The translations under genes and the position numbers were made by a program. DNA of 13,355 nucleotides, from NCBI GenBank assembly GCA_030831445.1, contig JAURLB010000042.1, positions 1 through 13,355 of the forward strand. The letters are read 5' to 3'. Shown one piece after another: positions 13,314 to 13,355 of this stretch. The stretch comes from Candidatus Nanopelagicales bacterium (GTDB lineage: Bacteria; Actinomycetota; Actinomycetes; S36-B12; UBA5976). Within the stretch, counting starts at the first letter, position 1, and every line of letters begins with the position of its first letter. The notes beneath the pieces were generated by a model. The model searched no databases and was not told the origin of the DNA. It saw only the letters and a list, made by a program, of their open reading frames with translations.

Positions 13314-13355
13314 GCTTTTGCCTCCCAGCGTGGCGAAGGCTACCTAATTGGTCCA
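13314..13355. other. Upstream region of the coiled-coil gene at the window edge
   Basis: It contains a clear ribosome binding site (GGAGG, 13321-13325 on the minus strand). I see no convincing promoter hexamers in the remaining bases; the promoter probably lies outside the window. Confidence 0.6.

Noticed and set aside
1..13355. CRISPR arrays, tRNA or rRNA genes, insertion sequences
   Set aside because: No regularly spaced direct repeats, tRNA-like cloverleaf, rRNA sequence or transposase-like protein was seen; apart from short gaps the window is filled by the listed genes.

Overview
The window reads as an ordinary chromosomal stretch from a low-GC member of the Actinomycetota (GC looks to be in the mid-40s per cent by eye). 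The evidence is a DUF3040 protein directly upstream of the division and cell-wall (dcw) cluster, an actinobacterial-type LexA operator, a DnaE2 polymerase with a DUF6504-like partner, and the order mraZ-rsmH-ftsL-ftsI-murE. Such GC with these families would suit a small-genome planktonic actinobacterium (Nanopelagicales-like), but that placement is inference. All twelve supported genes lie on the minus strand, so transcription runs from high to low coordinates. No gene-free stretch exceeds 200 bases, and I see no RNA genes, mobile elements or CRISPR arrays.

Region A (13355 down to 10181): a coiled-coil cytoplasmic protein of unknown function, an OatA-like membrane O-acyltransferase with an SGNH domain, and an AlkA-type DNA glycosylase. 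They abut or overlap by one base and look like one operon.

Region B (10180 down to 4797): a DNA-damage-inducible mutagenesis operon. It has a TTGACA-17-TTTACT promoter, a near-perfect LexA box (TCGAAC-AAAT-GTTCGA) over the start site, and a leader of about 150 bases with three hairpins. Then follow a tryptophan-rich DUF6504-like protein, DnaE2 (ImuC), a catalytically intact DNA polymerase IV, and a DUF3040 membrane protein, closed by a strong intrinsic terminator. Neither ImuA' nor ImuB, the usual DnaE2 partners, is present.

Region C (4770 down to 1): the start of the dcw operon. Four TGG boxes with an exact 10-base period overlap the mraZ promoter and look like the MraZ autoregulatory site. 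mraZ is followed by a perfect 17-bp hairpin without a U-tract, then rsmH, an FtsL-like protein, ftsI and the first 329 codons of murE, which runs off the window. From rsmH to ftsI the genes are joined by 4-base overlaps.

Together the window couples septal peptidoglycan synthesis, a candidate envelope-modification gene and an SOS mutagenesis cassette. The least explained parts are the DUF6504-DnaE2-DinB combination and the two long perfect hairpins, one between mraZ and rsmH and one in the SOS leader.
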